From an uncultured Flavobacteriales bacterium (GTDB lineage Bacteria > Bacteroidota > Bacteroidia > CAIKAF01), in NCBI GenBank assembly GCA_903825395.1, contig CAIKAF010000025.1, positions 1 to 64,000 on the forward strand: DNA of 64,000 nt, written 5' to 3'. Positions 54,912 to 63,595 of this stretch are shown piece by piece. The notes beneath the pieces are model-generated. The model was not told the DNA's origin. It saw only the letters and a program-made list of their open reading frames with translations, and did not search any database. Position 1 is the first letter of the stretch. Every line of letters begins with the position of its first letter. A program made the translations under genes and the position numbers.

Positions 54912-54919
54912 CAAATATA
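54912..54919 (-). promoter_or_regulatory. -7 promoter element of the CotH gene
   Basis: The minus strand reads TATATTTG, an exact TAnnTTTG match, ending 5 bases before the ATG at 54906, so the transcript would be nearly leaderless. Confidence 0.55.
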
Positions 54920-54972
54920 CACAAAGATGCCTTGGTCGCCGGTGCGGTAGAAAATGGGCATATGGGGCTTGA

Positions 54973-55108
54973 TTTTTTTACCACAAAAGTCTCCATAGTC
55001 GGCGCAAAGTTCACAGAGGGAATGCAGTTGTTGCGTGGGAGAGCAGGAGTTTTGAGCCACCTTTACGCACATTGCGGCTTCCTTGGCGGCCGTTGCGGTA
55101 AAAAAGGC
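54973..55108. repeat. S4 repeat element
   Basis: The ends TTTTTTTACCACAA and TTGCGGTAAAAAA are inverted. Inside are AGTCGGCGCAAAGTTCACAG on the left and CACATTGCGGCTTCCTTGGC on the right, both also seen in S2, S3 and S6. Size 136 bp, close to S2. It sits in the gap between the CotH and glycine-rich genes. Confidence 0.75.
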
Positions 55109-55169
55109 ATTATGCCTTGATTGGATTTTTTACTACAAAGAGGCCCTGTTGAGAATTCGGTTTGGGGGT

Positions 55170-56744
55170 TTACCAGGAAACCACAACTTGTCCGTGTCCG
55201 GATTGGAATCCGGAGCTGTTGTTTTGGCTGGTTCCGGTGTTGTAGGATCCTCCGCCCCCGCCAGCGCCGTTGCAGTTGGTACCGCCACCACCGCCGCCGG
55301 AGTAACCGCCACCACCGCCACCCCCGTGGTTTCCGTTTTGGCAGCCATATATAAAGGTGTCGCCACCGCCGCCGCCGCCAAAGCCTCCGGTAGAGCTACC
55401 TCCGGTGCCGCCATTGACGATGGCTTGCCCCCCGTTTACTCTTGGGGCCGAACCGCCGTTGCTTAAGTATCCTGCGCCGCCCCCGGCATTTCCCCAGCTG
55501 CCACTGCACAGCGAACCGCTGCAGGTTCCTATGGCTCCGCCGTTTCCATTGCTTCCGGCTGCTCCGCCTCCGGTGAGCATTCCGGCTTGAGCTGTATTGG
55601 TTGTGACGCCGTGGCTTTGTGCATTGTTTCCATAGGAATTGTTGTGTCCGGTGCCGCCACCGCCACCGGCGGCGATGAGCAATCCGGTACCGCGCTTAAC
55701 CACGAAGCTGCCTCCGCCACCGCCATTTCCAACGGAATTGGGTGCAGATAAGCCTTGTTGCCCGACCAGAATGTCGAGGGTGTCTCCACCCGAAACAGAA
55801 AACGTACCGATCATGCGGGCTCCTTTCCCGCCACCTCCACCGCCTTCGGCCCCGCGGGCTTCAAGTGTTACGGAAGTGGTACAAGCTCCCACCACAAACA
55901 TTTGCCAGTTTCCGTTGGGACCCGTAGATGTGGCATTAAAGGTTTGGCTTCCGGACTGATAAACGCAATTTGTAACCGTAACCTGAGCGGTGTCGGTGGC
56001 CGAGCATCCGTTGATGGTTTGGGTTAGAATAACGGTGTAGGTGCCGGCTTGGCTCCATGAAACGGAAGGACTGGCCGATGAGCTGCTGCCGGGATTTCCT
56101 GAGGCAAAGCTCCACTGATACGTTCCGCCGGATTGCTGACTGCTAAAGGTGGCCGGAGAGTTTAAGTAAACGCCGTTGGGAACCACGATGCTGGGGTTAA
56201 CCGAAACGCTGTTGATGGTTGTTGAAGCGGGAGACGAACTGCCACAACCGTTGTTGGCGGTGACAGAAATTTGTAGGTTTCCGGTGCTGTTGTTGGAGGA
56301 AGCCGTCATAATCAGGCTGTCTTGCCCGGCGGTAATTTGCCAACCGGTTGGAACAGACCAGGTGTAATCGATGGCTCCGGGAACTGCAGCAATGCTAAAT
56401 TGAATCCCGGTGTCGCCCGGACAAATATTGGGAATGGCAGTAATGCTTCCTGGAGCGGGGGGAGGCGTGGTGCAATCGCAGGTTACATTGTTCCATCCGC
56501 CCGGGAAATAGACCTGAACGCAATGGACACTGCTGTTGTAAATTTGAAGACCAATAGCCGGATTGGCAATGGCATTTCGTTGAGCCGTACTTAGTCGGGG
56601 CATGAGTAGGCCTCGGTCATTAAAATCAATTTCAAGCCCGGCACTGGAGTGGGGGGTAGAGGATTGGTTGGAGATGATAACGCCTTGGGCGTTTACGAGC
56701 AGGGGGATGCAGAGTAGGAAGAAGGCTCTGAAGAAAGCATGCAT
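55170..56744 (-). CDS. secreted glycine-rich surface protein with PKD-like domains
   Basis: A 524-residue secreted protein (signal MHAFFRAFFLLCIPLLVNA). The N-terminus carries PRLSTAQRNAIANPAIGLQI, the same surface motif as the discoidin-like protein at 6.4-7.5 kb. Two Ig/PKD-like modules (about 95-260: AIDYTWSVPTGWQITAG; YQWSFASGNPGSSSS) precede a C-terminal glycine-rich domain (about 290-524). That domain is full of Gly runs and Asn and resembles the ALK/LTK-type glycine-rich fold. No T9SS tail is seen. The Gly codons (GGN) make the plus strand C-rich and create Pro-rich false ORFs there. Confidence 0.75.
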   Translation of the reverse strand: MHAFFRAFFLLCIPLLVNAQGVIISNQSSTPHSSAGLEIDFNDRGLLMPRLSTAQRNAIANPAIGLQIYNSSVHCVQVYFPGGWNNVTCDCTTPPPAPGSITAIPNICPGDTGIQFSIAAVPGAIDYTWSVPTGWQITAGQDSLIMTASSNNSTGNLQISVTANNGCGSSSPASTTINSVSVNPSIVVPNGVYLNSPATFSSQQSGGTYQWSFASGNPGSSSSASPSVSWSQAGTYTVILTQTINGCSATDTAQVTVTNCVYQSGSQTFNATSTGPNGNWQMFVVGACTTSVTLEARGAEGGGGGGKGARMIGTFSVSGGDTLDILVGQQGLSAPNSVGNGGGGGSFVVKRGTGLLIAAGGGGGTGHNNSYGNNAQSHGVTTNTAQAGMLTGGGAAGSNGNGGAIGTCSGSLCSGSWGNAGGGAGYLSNGGSAPRVNGGQAIVNGGTGGSSTGGFGGGGGGDTFIYGCQNGNHGGGGGGGYSGGGGGGTNCNGAGGGGGSYNTGTSQNNSSGFQSGHGQVVVSW

Positions 56745-56943
56745 GGAAATCGAATTTTGCTCTAATTTACAGCAATTTAAAGAAATGGGTTGTGCCCTTC
56801 AACCGAAGTGGGTTTAGGCCTTTACTTCGAAAGGGCCTTGATGATTCTATCGTGTTGAATAACAACATCTTTCATAAACAACACAAAGGGAAAAGCGGAG
56901 TGTTTGGTGTTTGCTTTAAAGAAGTCGCAAATTTCTTTGAGGG

Positions 56944-56990
56944 TTTTTTAACCACCAAGCACACCAAGTCGGCGCAAAGGTCACAGAGGA
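56944..56990. repeat. S5: short S element copy
   Basis: A half-copy: TTTTTTAACCACCAAGCAC, then AGTCGGCGCAAAGGTCACAG, ends GAGG. It is immediately followed by an ATG that is in frame with a gene remnant. The stretch 56745-56943 before it shows nothing. Confidence 0.6.
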
Positions 56991-56991
56991 G

Positions 56992-57162
56992 ATGTCGTGC
57001 AGCGAGTGCCTTAGGGAATTACTAACCTCCTTCTTCCGGGATTTTGACCAATACCAAGATGCTTCTACGCATTATAAAAGCAGATTAAATGATCTCGTGG
57101 CAAAAAATCCGAATTTAAAAATCATGATGGAGGAGTTCGGCTTAGAGCAATCCGTATTTTAA
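56992..57162 (+). pseudogene. remnant of a gene interrupted by S5
   Basis: A 56-codon frame. After a few codons it reads a protein-like sequence (FFRDFDQYQDASTHYKSRL, then NDLVAKNPNLKIMMEEFGL) to TAA at 57160. The first few codons (MSCSE) come from the junction with S5, so the true 5' part has been lost or replaced. I cannot name the family. From 57163 to 57363 I see only an AT-mixed stretch with a weak promoter-like TACCTTGT. Confidence 0.45.
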
Positions 57163-57363
57163 ATAGGAAAGTCAAACGCAATTGCTGGACCGATTGGGAA
57201 TTCCGGGATCAAGCCTGCATCATTATGGTAGATCCTACATGGTGTGAAAACCAAGACACCAGAAAAGTCGATGGTACCCCCACCCACCCAAAAGCCAACT
57301 TTCTGCTTCTCCCTGACCTCAATTTCGTACCTTGTCCTGACTAACGATTAAATTGAGTTGAAC

Positions 57364-58005
57364 ATGATGAACCGACGTCGATTTATTCGCCAAACGGCAA
57401 CAATTGGAGCAGCCGCCATTTTGGCCCCCGGTTTGGCCTCGGCCGAAACCCTGCGCGACCCGAAAAAGAAAAGCGAATCCCGCCTATGGGTGGTTTTCTC
57501 CGGCGGAATTGCACTACACATCGCCGATTTGGACGGCTGGAACGTCCACGAACAAACACCTCTTCCTTCCTTAGGCCCCGTTGAATCGTTCAAGCCCTTG
57601 AATTATACAGGCATGGACCCGCAACGGCACCGCGCCCTGGCCAAATATGCCCTTGAACAAAACGGCTTCGACCCCGGCTCAGGGAAAATATTCAGCAACC
57701 AAAGCGGAGGACTTGCCGAAGATTTGGCCCTAATCCAATCCATTCCCCAATGGATTGAAAAGCAAGCCCACCTCGCCCTAATTCTTAGCAGTACCGAAGC
57801 GGCCCACTCCAGTCTTAAGCGCTATAAATTGAGCCTTGAAGCCGTCGGAAAGGCCTTGGGCTCGGCTTTCCAAGCCTGTGGAGCCCGCCCCGGCATAACC
57901 CTGATTTCTCCCATGGGCCGAAACCGTACCCCAAATGCCATGGGCGGCCTTGACCACCACCACCCCGATTGCTTAAAAGAGGGCTGGTTGGCCACCTTCG
58001 CCTAA
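57364..58005 (+). CDS. Tat-exported protein, DUF1501/alkaline-phosphatase-superfamily-like
   Basis: A 213-residue protein with a twin-arginine signal (NRRRFIRQTATIGAAA), so folded export via Tat is likely. The mature part has VFSGGIALHIADLDGW near its start and ends ISPMGRNRTPNAMGGLDHHH, like the EFGRTP...GGRDHH segment that closes the active site of DUF1501 and related alkaline-phosphatase-superfamily proteins. It is about half the usual length of that family, so it may be a compact relative or a fragment. The two Met at 57364 and 57367 are equally possible starts. Confidence 0.6.
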   Translation: MMNRRRFIRQTATIGAAAILAPGLASAETLRDPKKKSESRLWVVFSGGIALHIADLDGWNVHEQTPLPSLGPVESFKPLNYTGMDPQRHRALAKYALEQNGFDPGSGKIFSNQSGGLAEDLALIQSIPQWIEKQAHLALILSSTEAAHSSLKRYKLSLEAVGKALGSAFQACGARPGITLISPMGRNRTPNAMGGLDHHHPDCLKEGWLATFA

Positions 58006-58126
58006 GGCTTCAATTTATTCCTGACCTGTCCACCTTTTTGATTGTTTTATAACTTCTTTGCTGCCAGCGGTTTGAATTTCTTGCCCTGCAGAATTTGTTG
58101 TACCAATTGGACAAGTTCGGTTGCGA

Positions 58127-58369
58127 GGCTCCTTTGCGAACCTTCGCGGCCTTTGTGTTAAAAAATGGCGGTTGGGCCTTGATGTTTTTTTACCGCAAAG
58201 AACACAATGTTGGCACAAAGTCCACAAAGGGCAATATCCAGGTATAAGCCCCCCTTGGAAAGATCGGAGCTCAGAACATCAGAACCCCGTAGGGGTGAAA
58301 TTATTATAGAACATATTGGAGCTCAAAACATCAGAACCCCGTAGGGGTGACATTATTGTAGAACACATT
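58127..58369. repeat. compound repeat S6-P3 with two tandem P units
   Basis: The S part (CCTTTGCGAACCTTCGCGGC, TTTGTGTTAAAAAATGGCGG, TTTTTTTACCGCAAAGAACA) is followed by GGGCAATATCCAGGTATAAG. Two adjacent 52-bp P units follow at 58266-58317 and 58318-58369, each with the block CATCAGAACCCCGTAGGGGT and encoding EPRRGDIIV on one frame. It is the reverse-oriented copy of the 43.4-kb compound. The stretch 58370-58460 is otherwise featureless. Confidence 0.8.
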
Positions 58370-58460
58370 GAAGCCCGGTGGTACGAACCGGACAAGCTAG
58401 AAAACCAAACCCCAAACGCCATAGGCCCCTTTGCCTACTTTCGCCGAAATCCCCAATGTA

Positions 58461-59618
58461 CTATTCTAAACCTTTATGGCCGCGGTCCTCCTCCTGTTTT
58501 AAGGCCTGTGCCGCCGCTTCAATAAATCCCCAACCCAGCCGCGGCAACGTGGCCTCTGTGGCCATAATGACTACCACATCGTGCCGATTCAACTCCTCCA
58601 CTAAGTTCAATTGCTGTACGGTGGTTTTCCGATCAAAATGCTCCGGATACACTTCGTGGTTGTAAAACCAAAAATGCCCGGGATCAAAACTTCGGGAAAT
58701 TCCAAAATTGAATAATCCCCAATAAAAGCTATCGCTCACCACCAATACAGCCGGCCTTCGCTTGCCCTGTTCTACTTCAAACTTTAATTTAGGATACGCC
58801 ATGTTGAAGGAAGGCATGTTCCAAAATAAATTCATGCCTCCGGCAATGTCGCAATCGCTGCCCTTAGGCTGATCCCAATCTACTTCATCCCAAGAAATCC
58901 GAGGCATCCTCCACCCACAATGGGCTTCGATGCTCCGAATCAGGGAATCGCCCGCTACGGCCATGCCATATTCGCTCCAATGAATCCCAAGCTGAGGGTA
59001 CAGCGGGTATTTGGATTTGGTTTTTTGTTCCAGAAAATACCGATGAAAATCCAAAACAGGGATTCCCCGCTGCTGAGCCTCCGCGGAATAATGGGCATAA
59101 TTGCTGGGCCCCCTACGGCTAGCCCAACCCTTTGGAATGTACTCGGAATAATAGGAGCCTTTGCCCGCAGCAAAAACCAACAACAGCAATTTCCCCTGCT
59201 TCTGTAGGCGATCATGAATGTACTGCAATCGCTCCATTTGCCGGCAAATGCTATCGCGGCCAATGAAATCAAGACCATAATAGGCCTTAATGTAATTTTC
59301 TTCAAATAAATAACCCTGCTTTCCAATAACCACCCCCTTTGCCTTGGCTTTATTAAATAAGGTGTAATTGAGTTGGTTGTTGGTGCGAATAAATAAAGGA
59401 TAAAAGCCCACATGGGAATTCAGCCATTCTTCGGCTTCAACCTGAAGGGTTCCATCCCACCAGGCTGCAATTCCACCTTCCGGTTTGCCCGGCGCTTCAA
59501 TCGCCCCCTGCAAAGGCTTTAGCCGAATCAGTCCCGTTATGCCCTGAAGGGCAGGCAGACTCAAGGCCAACATCCAACCCCACCACAACCATCTTCGTTT
59601 ATGCCCCAGCTGCTTCAA
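58461..59618 (-). CDS. AlgJ-like SGNH-fold acetyltransferase accessory protein
   Basis: A 385-residue protein with an N-terminal membrane anchor (about 10-30). The AlgX/AlgJ-like SGNH domain is recognisable: GKQGYLFEENYIKAYYG, LLLLVFAAGKGSYYSEYIPK, GIHWSEYG with the catalytic His, and VVSDSFYWGLFNFG with the Ser. In alginate and related systems this protein acetylates an extracellular polysaccharide together with an MBOAT partner. The MBOAT gene overlaps its start by 4 bases (ATGA). Confidence 0.85.
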   Translation of the reverse strand: MKQLGHKRRWLWWGWMLALSLPALQGITGLIRLKPLQGAIEAPGKPEGGIAAWWDGTLQVEAEEWLNSHVGFYPLFIRTNNQLNYTLFNKAKAKGVVIGKQGYLFEENYIKAYYGLDFIGRDSICRQMERLQYIHDRLQKQGKLLLLVFAAGKGSYYSEYIPKGWASRRGPSNYAHYSAEAQQRGIPVLDFHRYFLEQKTKSKYPLYPQLGIHWSEYGMAVAGDSLIRSIEAHCGWRMPRISWDEVDWDQPKGSDCDIAGGMNLFWNMPSFNMAYPKLKFEVEQGKRRPAVLVVSDSFYWGLFNFGISRSFDPGHFWFYNHEVYPEHFDRKTTVQQLNLVEELNRHDVVVIMATEATLPRLGWGFIEAAAQALKQEEDRGHKGLE

Positions 59619-61036
59619 AATCGAAAGTAAATAAAGGGGTTAAACGAAAATCCAAGAATACCAGACAAACAAAACCAAAACAGGAGTAAGGAGAAGAAGG
59701 ACATGGCCAGGTGTCTTCCCTGGCTATGCTGCCCATAATACACCCAGCGCTGAACGCGCGCTCCGCCCGGCAGCAAGACCCAAAACGCAAACAGCAAGCC
59801 CAAAATCAGTCGGGTCCAAACCTCTGGCTCTATCGGTATTGCTGTGGTTCCAGATTCCACAAACATGCGATGGAAAAAGGGCCATACCCGATCCAGCGAT
59901 TCAATTCTAAAAAACACCCAGCCGACCAAGACGATAAAAAAGGTGAGCAGCCGAGGCATCCACGGTCCAATTCGCCCATACCAATTCAGCAAAAACCACC
60001 GTTCCAACACCAAAAATACGCCATGGTAGGCCCCCCAAACCACGAACGACCAAGAGGCGCCATGCCAAATGCCGGATGCCAAAAACACCAGCCATAAATT
60101 TAAATAGGTTCTCCAGGCCCGCCCCCGGTTTCCTCCCAATGGAATGTACAGGTACGCGCGCATCCAGGCGCCCAATGTCATGTGCCAGCGCCGCCAAAAT
60201 TCCGTGATGCTCCCCGCAGTGTATGGATTGTTGAAGTTCTCGGGCAACCGGAAGCCCATGGTTTGAGCCAAGCCCAAGGCCATATCTGAATACCCCGAAA
60301 AGTCGAAATAAATTTGAAGGGTGTAAGCCAGGATGCCCAACCAGGCCGTGGCGGAACTCAAATCGCCGGAATCAAGGCCAAAAACCTGGTCGGCAAAGGC
60401 GCCCACCTGATTGGCAATCAGCACCTTTTTTGCCAATCCCAGGCCAAACCGATACAATCCCTGCAGCCGATTGTCAGCGGTTTCCTCGGCACTGCGGTCT
60501 TCAATTTGCCCGGGCAAATCATGGTAGCGAACAATGGGGCCCGCAATCAACTTCGGGAATAAGATGATGTACAGTTGATAGTCCCAAAAGTTATTCAGGG
60601 GCTTATGCACTTTTCGATATACATCCACGACATAGGTAATGGTTTCAAAGGTGTAGAAGGAAATGCCAATGGGCAGAATGAGCTTGGTCCAATGAATTCC
60701 CTGAACGCCCAGGGTTCCTAAAACAACATTCAGGTTTTCAATAAAAAAGTTGGAATACTTAAAGTAAACCAACAGCCCCAAATTCAGTAGCAATGAGGCA
60801 ATTAAAATCAGCTTACGCTTCCAGGACTCCGGAGCTTGATCCATCCATTTTACTAAATGAAAGTCCAAAAAGGTGCTGCCCAGAATAACAAAAATAAATC
60901 GAGGAGCCCCCCAGCTGTAAAAGACAATGCTGAAAAGCAAAATCACCACATTTTTCATGCGCTGAGGCGCCCAAGTGTAGCAAAGCAAAAACAGGGGCAA
61001 AAAGTACAGCAGGAAAACAATGCTGCTAAAGACCAT
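59615..61036 (-). CDS. MBOAT-family O-acyltransferase (AlgI/DltB-like)
   Basis: A 473-residue inner-membrane protein with about ten transmembrane helices. The AlgI signature is clear: YSWGAPRFIFVILGSTFLDF, YFKYSNFFIENLN, LPIGISFYTFETITYV, YFDFSGYSDMALG, FWRRWHMTLGAWMRAYLYIP, and LASGIWHGASWSFVVWGAYH containing the catalytic His. It moves acetyl groups across the membrane for the AlgJ-like protein downstream. The target polymer is not encoded here. A weak -7 (TACTTTG) lies just upstream. Confidence 0.92.
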   Translation of the reverse strand: MVFSSIVFLLYFLPLFLLCYTWAPQRMKNVVILLFSIVFYSWGAPRFIFVILGSTFLDFHLVKWMDQAPESWKRKLILIASLLLNLGLLVYFKYSNFFIENLNVVLGTLGVQGIHWTKLILPIGISFYTFETITYVVDVYRKVHKPLNNFWDYQLYIILFPKLIAGPIVRYHDLPGQIEDRSAEETADNRLQGLYRFGLGLAKKVLIANQVGAFADQVFGLDSGDLSSATAWLGILAYTLQIYFDFSGYSDMALGLAQTMGFRLPENFNNPYTAGSITEFWRRWHMTLGAWMRAYLYIPLGGNRGRAWRTYLNLWLVFLASGIWHGASWSFVVWGAYHGVFLVLERWFLLNWYGRIGPWMPRLLTFFIVLVGWVFFRIESLDRVWPFFHRMFVESGTTAIPIEPEVWTRLILGLLFAFWVLLPGGARVQRWVYYGQHSQGRHLAMSFFSLLLFWFCLSGILGFSFNPFIYFRF

Positions 61037-61142
61037 AGGGCAAAGTAACGCAGAATTGGGAGGAATTTAATGGCTATCGGTTCGAATCTGGCATTGAATC
61101 GATGGATTCGACGAAGTGGCCGGCGGATCTAAATTTCCCCCC

Positions 61143-62741
61143 TCAAAACATAATTCCCCCCTGAAAGCCCAATCCCAGCGGCACCCCCGATGAGCCCGGC
61201 AAGGAATTGGCCGATTGAAGCCGCACAAACGCAGAAGGACCAACATAGAAGGAAATGCCTTTCAAACCTCCATACACCACCGCCGCCGAAACCGCTCCGC
61301 GCAAGGTCAGTGTCCGCAATCCCTGAATTTCTCCCGCCTCGCTCCGATCTAAGGCCGAATACACCTCCACCCCTTGGCTCAGTACCAGTCCCGGCATAAA
61401 TAATGCCTCGGCCCGCCAAGACCAATCCGCTGTCCGAAGTCCCTTCCTCTCACCAGAACGAAAACTCAACCCCACCGCCGCCGAAACTTCGATCAATTCT
61501 AGCTCCAATCCCAGCATCGGAGCCTGCAACCAAGAATCGGCATTTAGGCTATATGCCTCTCCTTCCGGAGCAAAATAGTCCACCTCCATGCCCAATCCCG
61601 AAACGGGCCCCATGGGCGATAAGATGTTGCTGTGCACCGGGCCCGATGCTACCGAATTGAGAGGAGCATACTGCAATGCCGCCCGGTTAAAGTGCTGCAA
61701 CTCGCGCTGTATGCGAAGCCCCGTATTCAGGGCAAAACCCGCCCCTAGGCGCCGTTCAACTCCCACCTGAAGGTGCCACTCGCTCGATCTAATGCGAGCC
61801 TCACTGTTTTCATCCAACGACACCTGCTGAGGAAGCGCATGTTGCCCATGAATCAATCCCCAATTCAAACCGGTCCGCACATCCATCCGCCACCGGCGTT
61901 CAACAGCAACGCCAGCAACGTTTCCCTCCTCCTTTCCTAATCTAGAATGGCTAAGGCTTGATTCCGCCCCTGTTTCCACCTCTAAATCCTGTGCAGCAAC
62001 AGCATCAGAAACTGCATCCGCCAGCAAATCAGGACGCTCTGCTTCAGGCCGATGGCCTCCATTCAATAAAGGCAGCTCGGACCCCGCAGGTTCCATGTTC
62101 GCATCCGATTCTTCCTGCATTACCTGCCCCGCTTCGCCCAACAAAAGCCCTTCGGCAACCTCAATTCCTTGACCGTTTGCTCCCAATTCCAAAATCGCCA
62201 TCGGCCCCGTTTCACTCAACAAAAGGCTTTTGTCAACCTCAAGTCCTTCCCCGGCCGGGAAATCCACCCTGGCTTCCTGCTCAACAGCCAACAGCCCTGA
62301 AACATCCGAGCCGACCAAGGCCGCCTCTTTGTTCCGACTCCCAGTCCGAATGGCCATGGCTGCACCCTTTCTAGAATGGGTCTCAGAAGGGTTGTCGTCC
62401 AACCCGTCCTGCAAAGCAGGTTCTTTCCAGCGCGGACCTTCGGGCATAAACACCGGCTCTTCAGTCGAAACAGAGCGAAGCGGATCGACCGATTCCGACC
62501 GAGCAAGCCCAATCAGCACCGCCAAGGCCAAGGCCCCGACATACCCAACGGCAATCCAGGAGGGTTTAGCGCGGGATATAGGAACAGAGCGCAAGGCCAC
62601 CCAGCTTCGGCTGGGCGATGGAGCAAAAGATGAAAATGCAGAGCGCATCTGTCCATCGAAGCTCTGTCGCCTTGGCGGGGCCTCGGGTTCCCAGCCATCA
62701 AAGGCCTGGCGAAACATCGTATCCAGCGTCCGCTTGCTCAT
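61143..62741 (-). CDS. dual-membrane-spanning anti-sigma factor with outer-membrane barrel domain
   Basis: 532 residues. A short cytoplasmic N-terminus (about 1-58: TLDTMFRQAFDGWEPEAPPR) is followed by one transmembrane helix (about 60-78: WIAVGYVGALALAVLIGL). Then comes a long acidic, low-complexity linker (about 80-260). The C-terminal 270 residues read as an outer-membrane beta-barrel (MDVRTGLNWGLIHGQ, ISFYVGPSAFVRL, ending GGIMF). This layout matches the dual-membrane-spanning anti-sigma family described in Bacteroides. Its start overlaps the sigma gene's stop by 4 bases. The role inferred is to hold the sigma factor until an envelope signal is sensed. Confidence 0.72.
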   Translation of the reverse strand: MSKRTLDTMFRQAFDGWEPEAPPRRQSFDGQMRSAFSSFAPSPSRSWVALRSVPISRAKPSWIAVGYVGALALAVLIGLARSESVDPLRSVSTEEPVFMPEGPRWKEPALQDGLDDNPSETHSRKGAAMAIRTGSRNKEAALVGSDVSGLLAVEQEARVDFPAGEGLEVDKSLLLSETGPMAILELGANGQGIEVAEGLLLGEAGQVMQEESDANMEPAGSELPLLNGGHRPEAERPDLLADAVSDAVAAQDLEVETGAESSLSHSRLGKEEGNVAGVAVERRWRMDVRTGLNWGLIHGQHALPQQVSLDENSEARIRSSEWHLQVGVERRLGAGFALNTGLRIQRELQHFNRAALQYAPLNSVASGPVHSNILSPMGPVSGLGMEVDYFAPEGEAYSLNADSWLQAPMLGLELELIEVSAAVGLSFRSGERKGLRTADWSWRAEALFMPGLVLSQGVEVYSALDRSEAGEIQGLRTLTLRGAVSAAVVYGGLKGISFYVGPSAFVRLQSANSLPGSSGVPLGLGFQGGIMF

Positions 62742-63298
62742 CCCTCCTGTTGTTGATGGGGTTTAAATCCATACAACCGATTCACCTGTTCCTGTAAAAT
62801 TCGCCGCGCCCGCGCCAATTGCGATTTCGAGGTGCCTTCCGAAATGTGAAGTCGTTCCGCAATTTCCTTGTGCGAATAGCCTTCAATGGCAAATAAGTTA
62901 AAAACCAGGCGGTATCCGGGCGGCAGCGCCTGTATGAGTTCCAACAGCATTTCGGCCGACAAATTATCGTCAAATGCGGGTGCCGGAACCTGCAATTCTT
63001 CTCCGTCTTCTTCCGGCGCATCCACCGTCAGCAGCGCTTTTTTTCGGTAACGCTCAAGAGCGGTATGCACCATAATGCGCCGCACCCAGGCTTCCAGCGG
63101 CCCCTGGCCTCGGTAGCTTTCCAAATGCAGAAACATTTTCATGAATCCTTCCTGAAGAACATCTTCGGCTTCAACCGCGTTTGGTGCGTAGCGCAGGCAC
63201 ACGCCAAACATCAGCGGAGCCAGCCGTGCATACAATTCATTTTCGGCGCCGGCATTGCCGTTCAGGCATTGTTCTATTAACTCATTTAGGGGCAGCAT
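62738..63298 (-). CDS. ECF-type RNA polymerase sigma factor
   Basis: A 186-residue sigma-70 factor. Region 2 (LMFGVCLRYAPNAVEAEDVL, QEGFMKMFLHLESYRGQG) is followed by region 4 with the helix-turn-helix EGYSHKEIAERLHISEGTSK then SQLARARRIL. The start at 63298 (MLPLNELIEQC) is typical; a longer frame to 63442 is rejected because it overlaps the whole Kazal gene on the same strand. The region 4 end and the overlap with the anti-sigma gene mark it as part of an autoregulated pair. Confidence 0.92.
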   Translation of the reverse strand: MLPLNELIEQCLNGNAGAENELYARLAPLMFGVCLRYAPNAVEAEDVLQEGFMKMFLHLESYRGQGPLEAWVRRIMVHTALERYRKKALLTVDAPEEDGEELQVPAPAFDDNLSAEMLLELIQALPPGYRLVFNLFAIEGYSHKEIAERLHISEGTSKSQLARARRILQEQVNRLYGFKPHQQQEG

Positions 63299-63545
63299 TC
63301 GAATCGGTCGGGCATTCGCCGGGAGTAAATCGCAACACGCCAGCCGCTTCGGCAGTACAGTCGTTGCTGTAGGTTTTGCCATCGCAACCGCACACAGGCT
63401 CATACACTGCGGGGCAAAGCAATCCCAGGTCGGGCTTGCCAAGGCAGGGCGGCTCGGCAGCCGAGGTCCCGGTATTTACCTTACATGCGCCGGTCAGGGC
63501 AACCCCAAAAATCAAAATCAAAAGGCGATGATATGCAGGTTTCAT
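63282..63545 (-). CDS. small lipoprotein with Kazal-type protease inhibitor domain
   Basis: An 87-residue lipoprotein starting at 63545 (signal MKPAYHRLLILIFGVALTGAC). The mature part is a Kazal domain: CLGKPDLGLLCPAVYEPVCG, CDGKTYSNDCTAEAAGV and the final PGEC, with the six Cys in the expected order. Kazal domains inhibit serine proteases. Its last 17 bases overlap the sigma gene start, so its translation is coupled to that of the sigma factor. A longer frame to 63728 crosses repeat R8 and is rejected. Confidence 0.85.
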   Translation of the reverse strand: MKPAYHRLLILIFGVALTGACKVNTGTSAAEPPCLGKPDLGLLCPAVYEPVCGCDGKTYSNDCTAEAAGVLRFTPGECPTDSNAAPK

Positions 63546-63595
63546 TGTTCCGAAGATAGGCTTTTGCTGCTGAATCTGCAAAAGAGCTGAGGTGG

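Noticed and set aside
55357-55959. Pro-rich ORFs on the plus strand opposite the glycine-rich gene
   Set aside because: They are mirror images of Gly codons (GGN on one strand gives CCN, Pro, on the other); the minus-strand gene has a signal peptide and domain structure.
63299-63442. Longer start for the sigma factor
   Set aside because: The extension overlaps the Kazal gene entirely on the same strand and has Cys/Pro-rich sequence unlike a sigma factor; the family start is at 63298.
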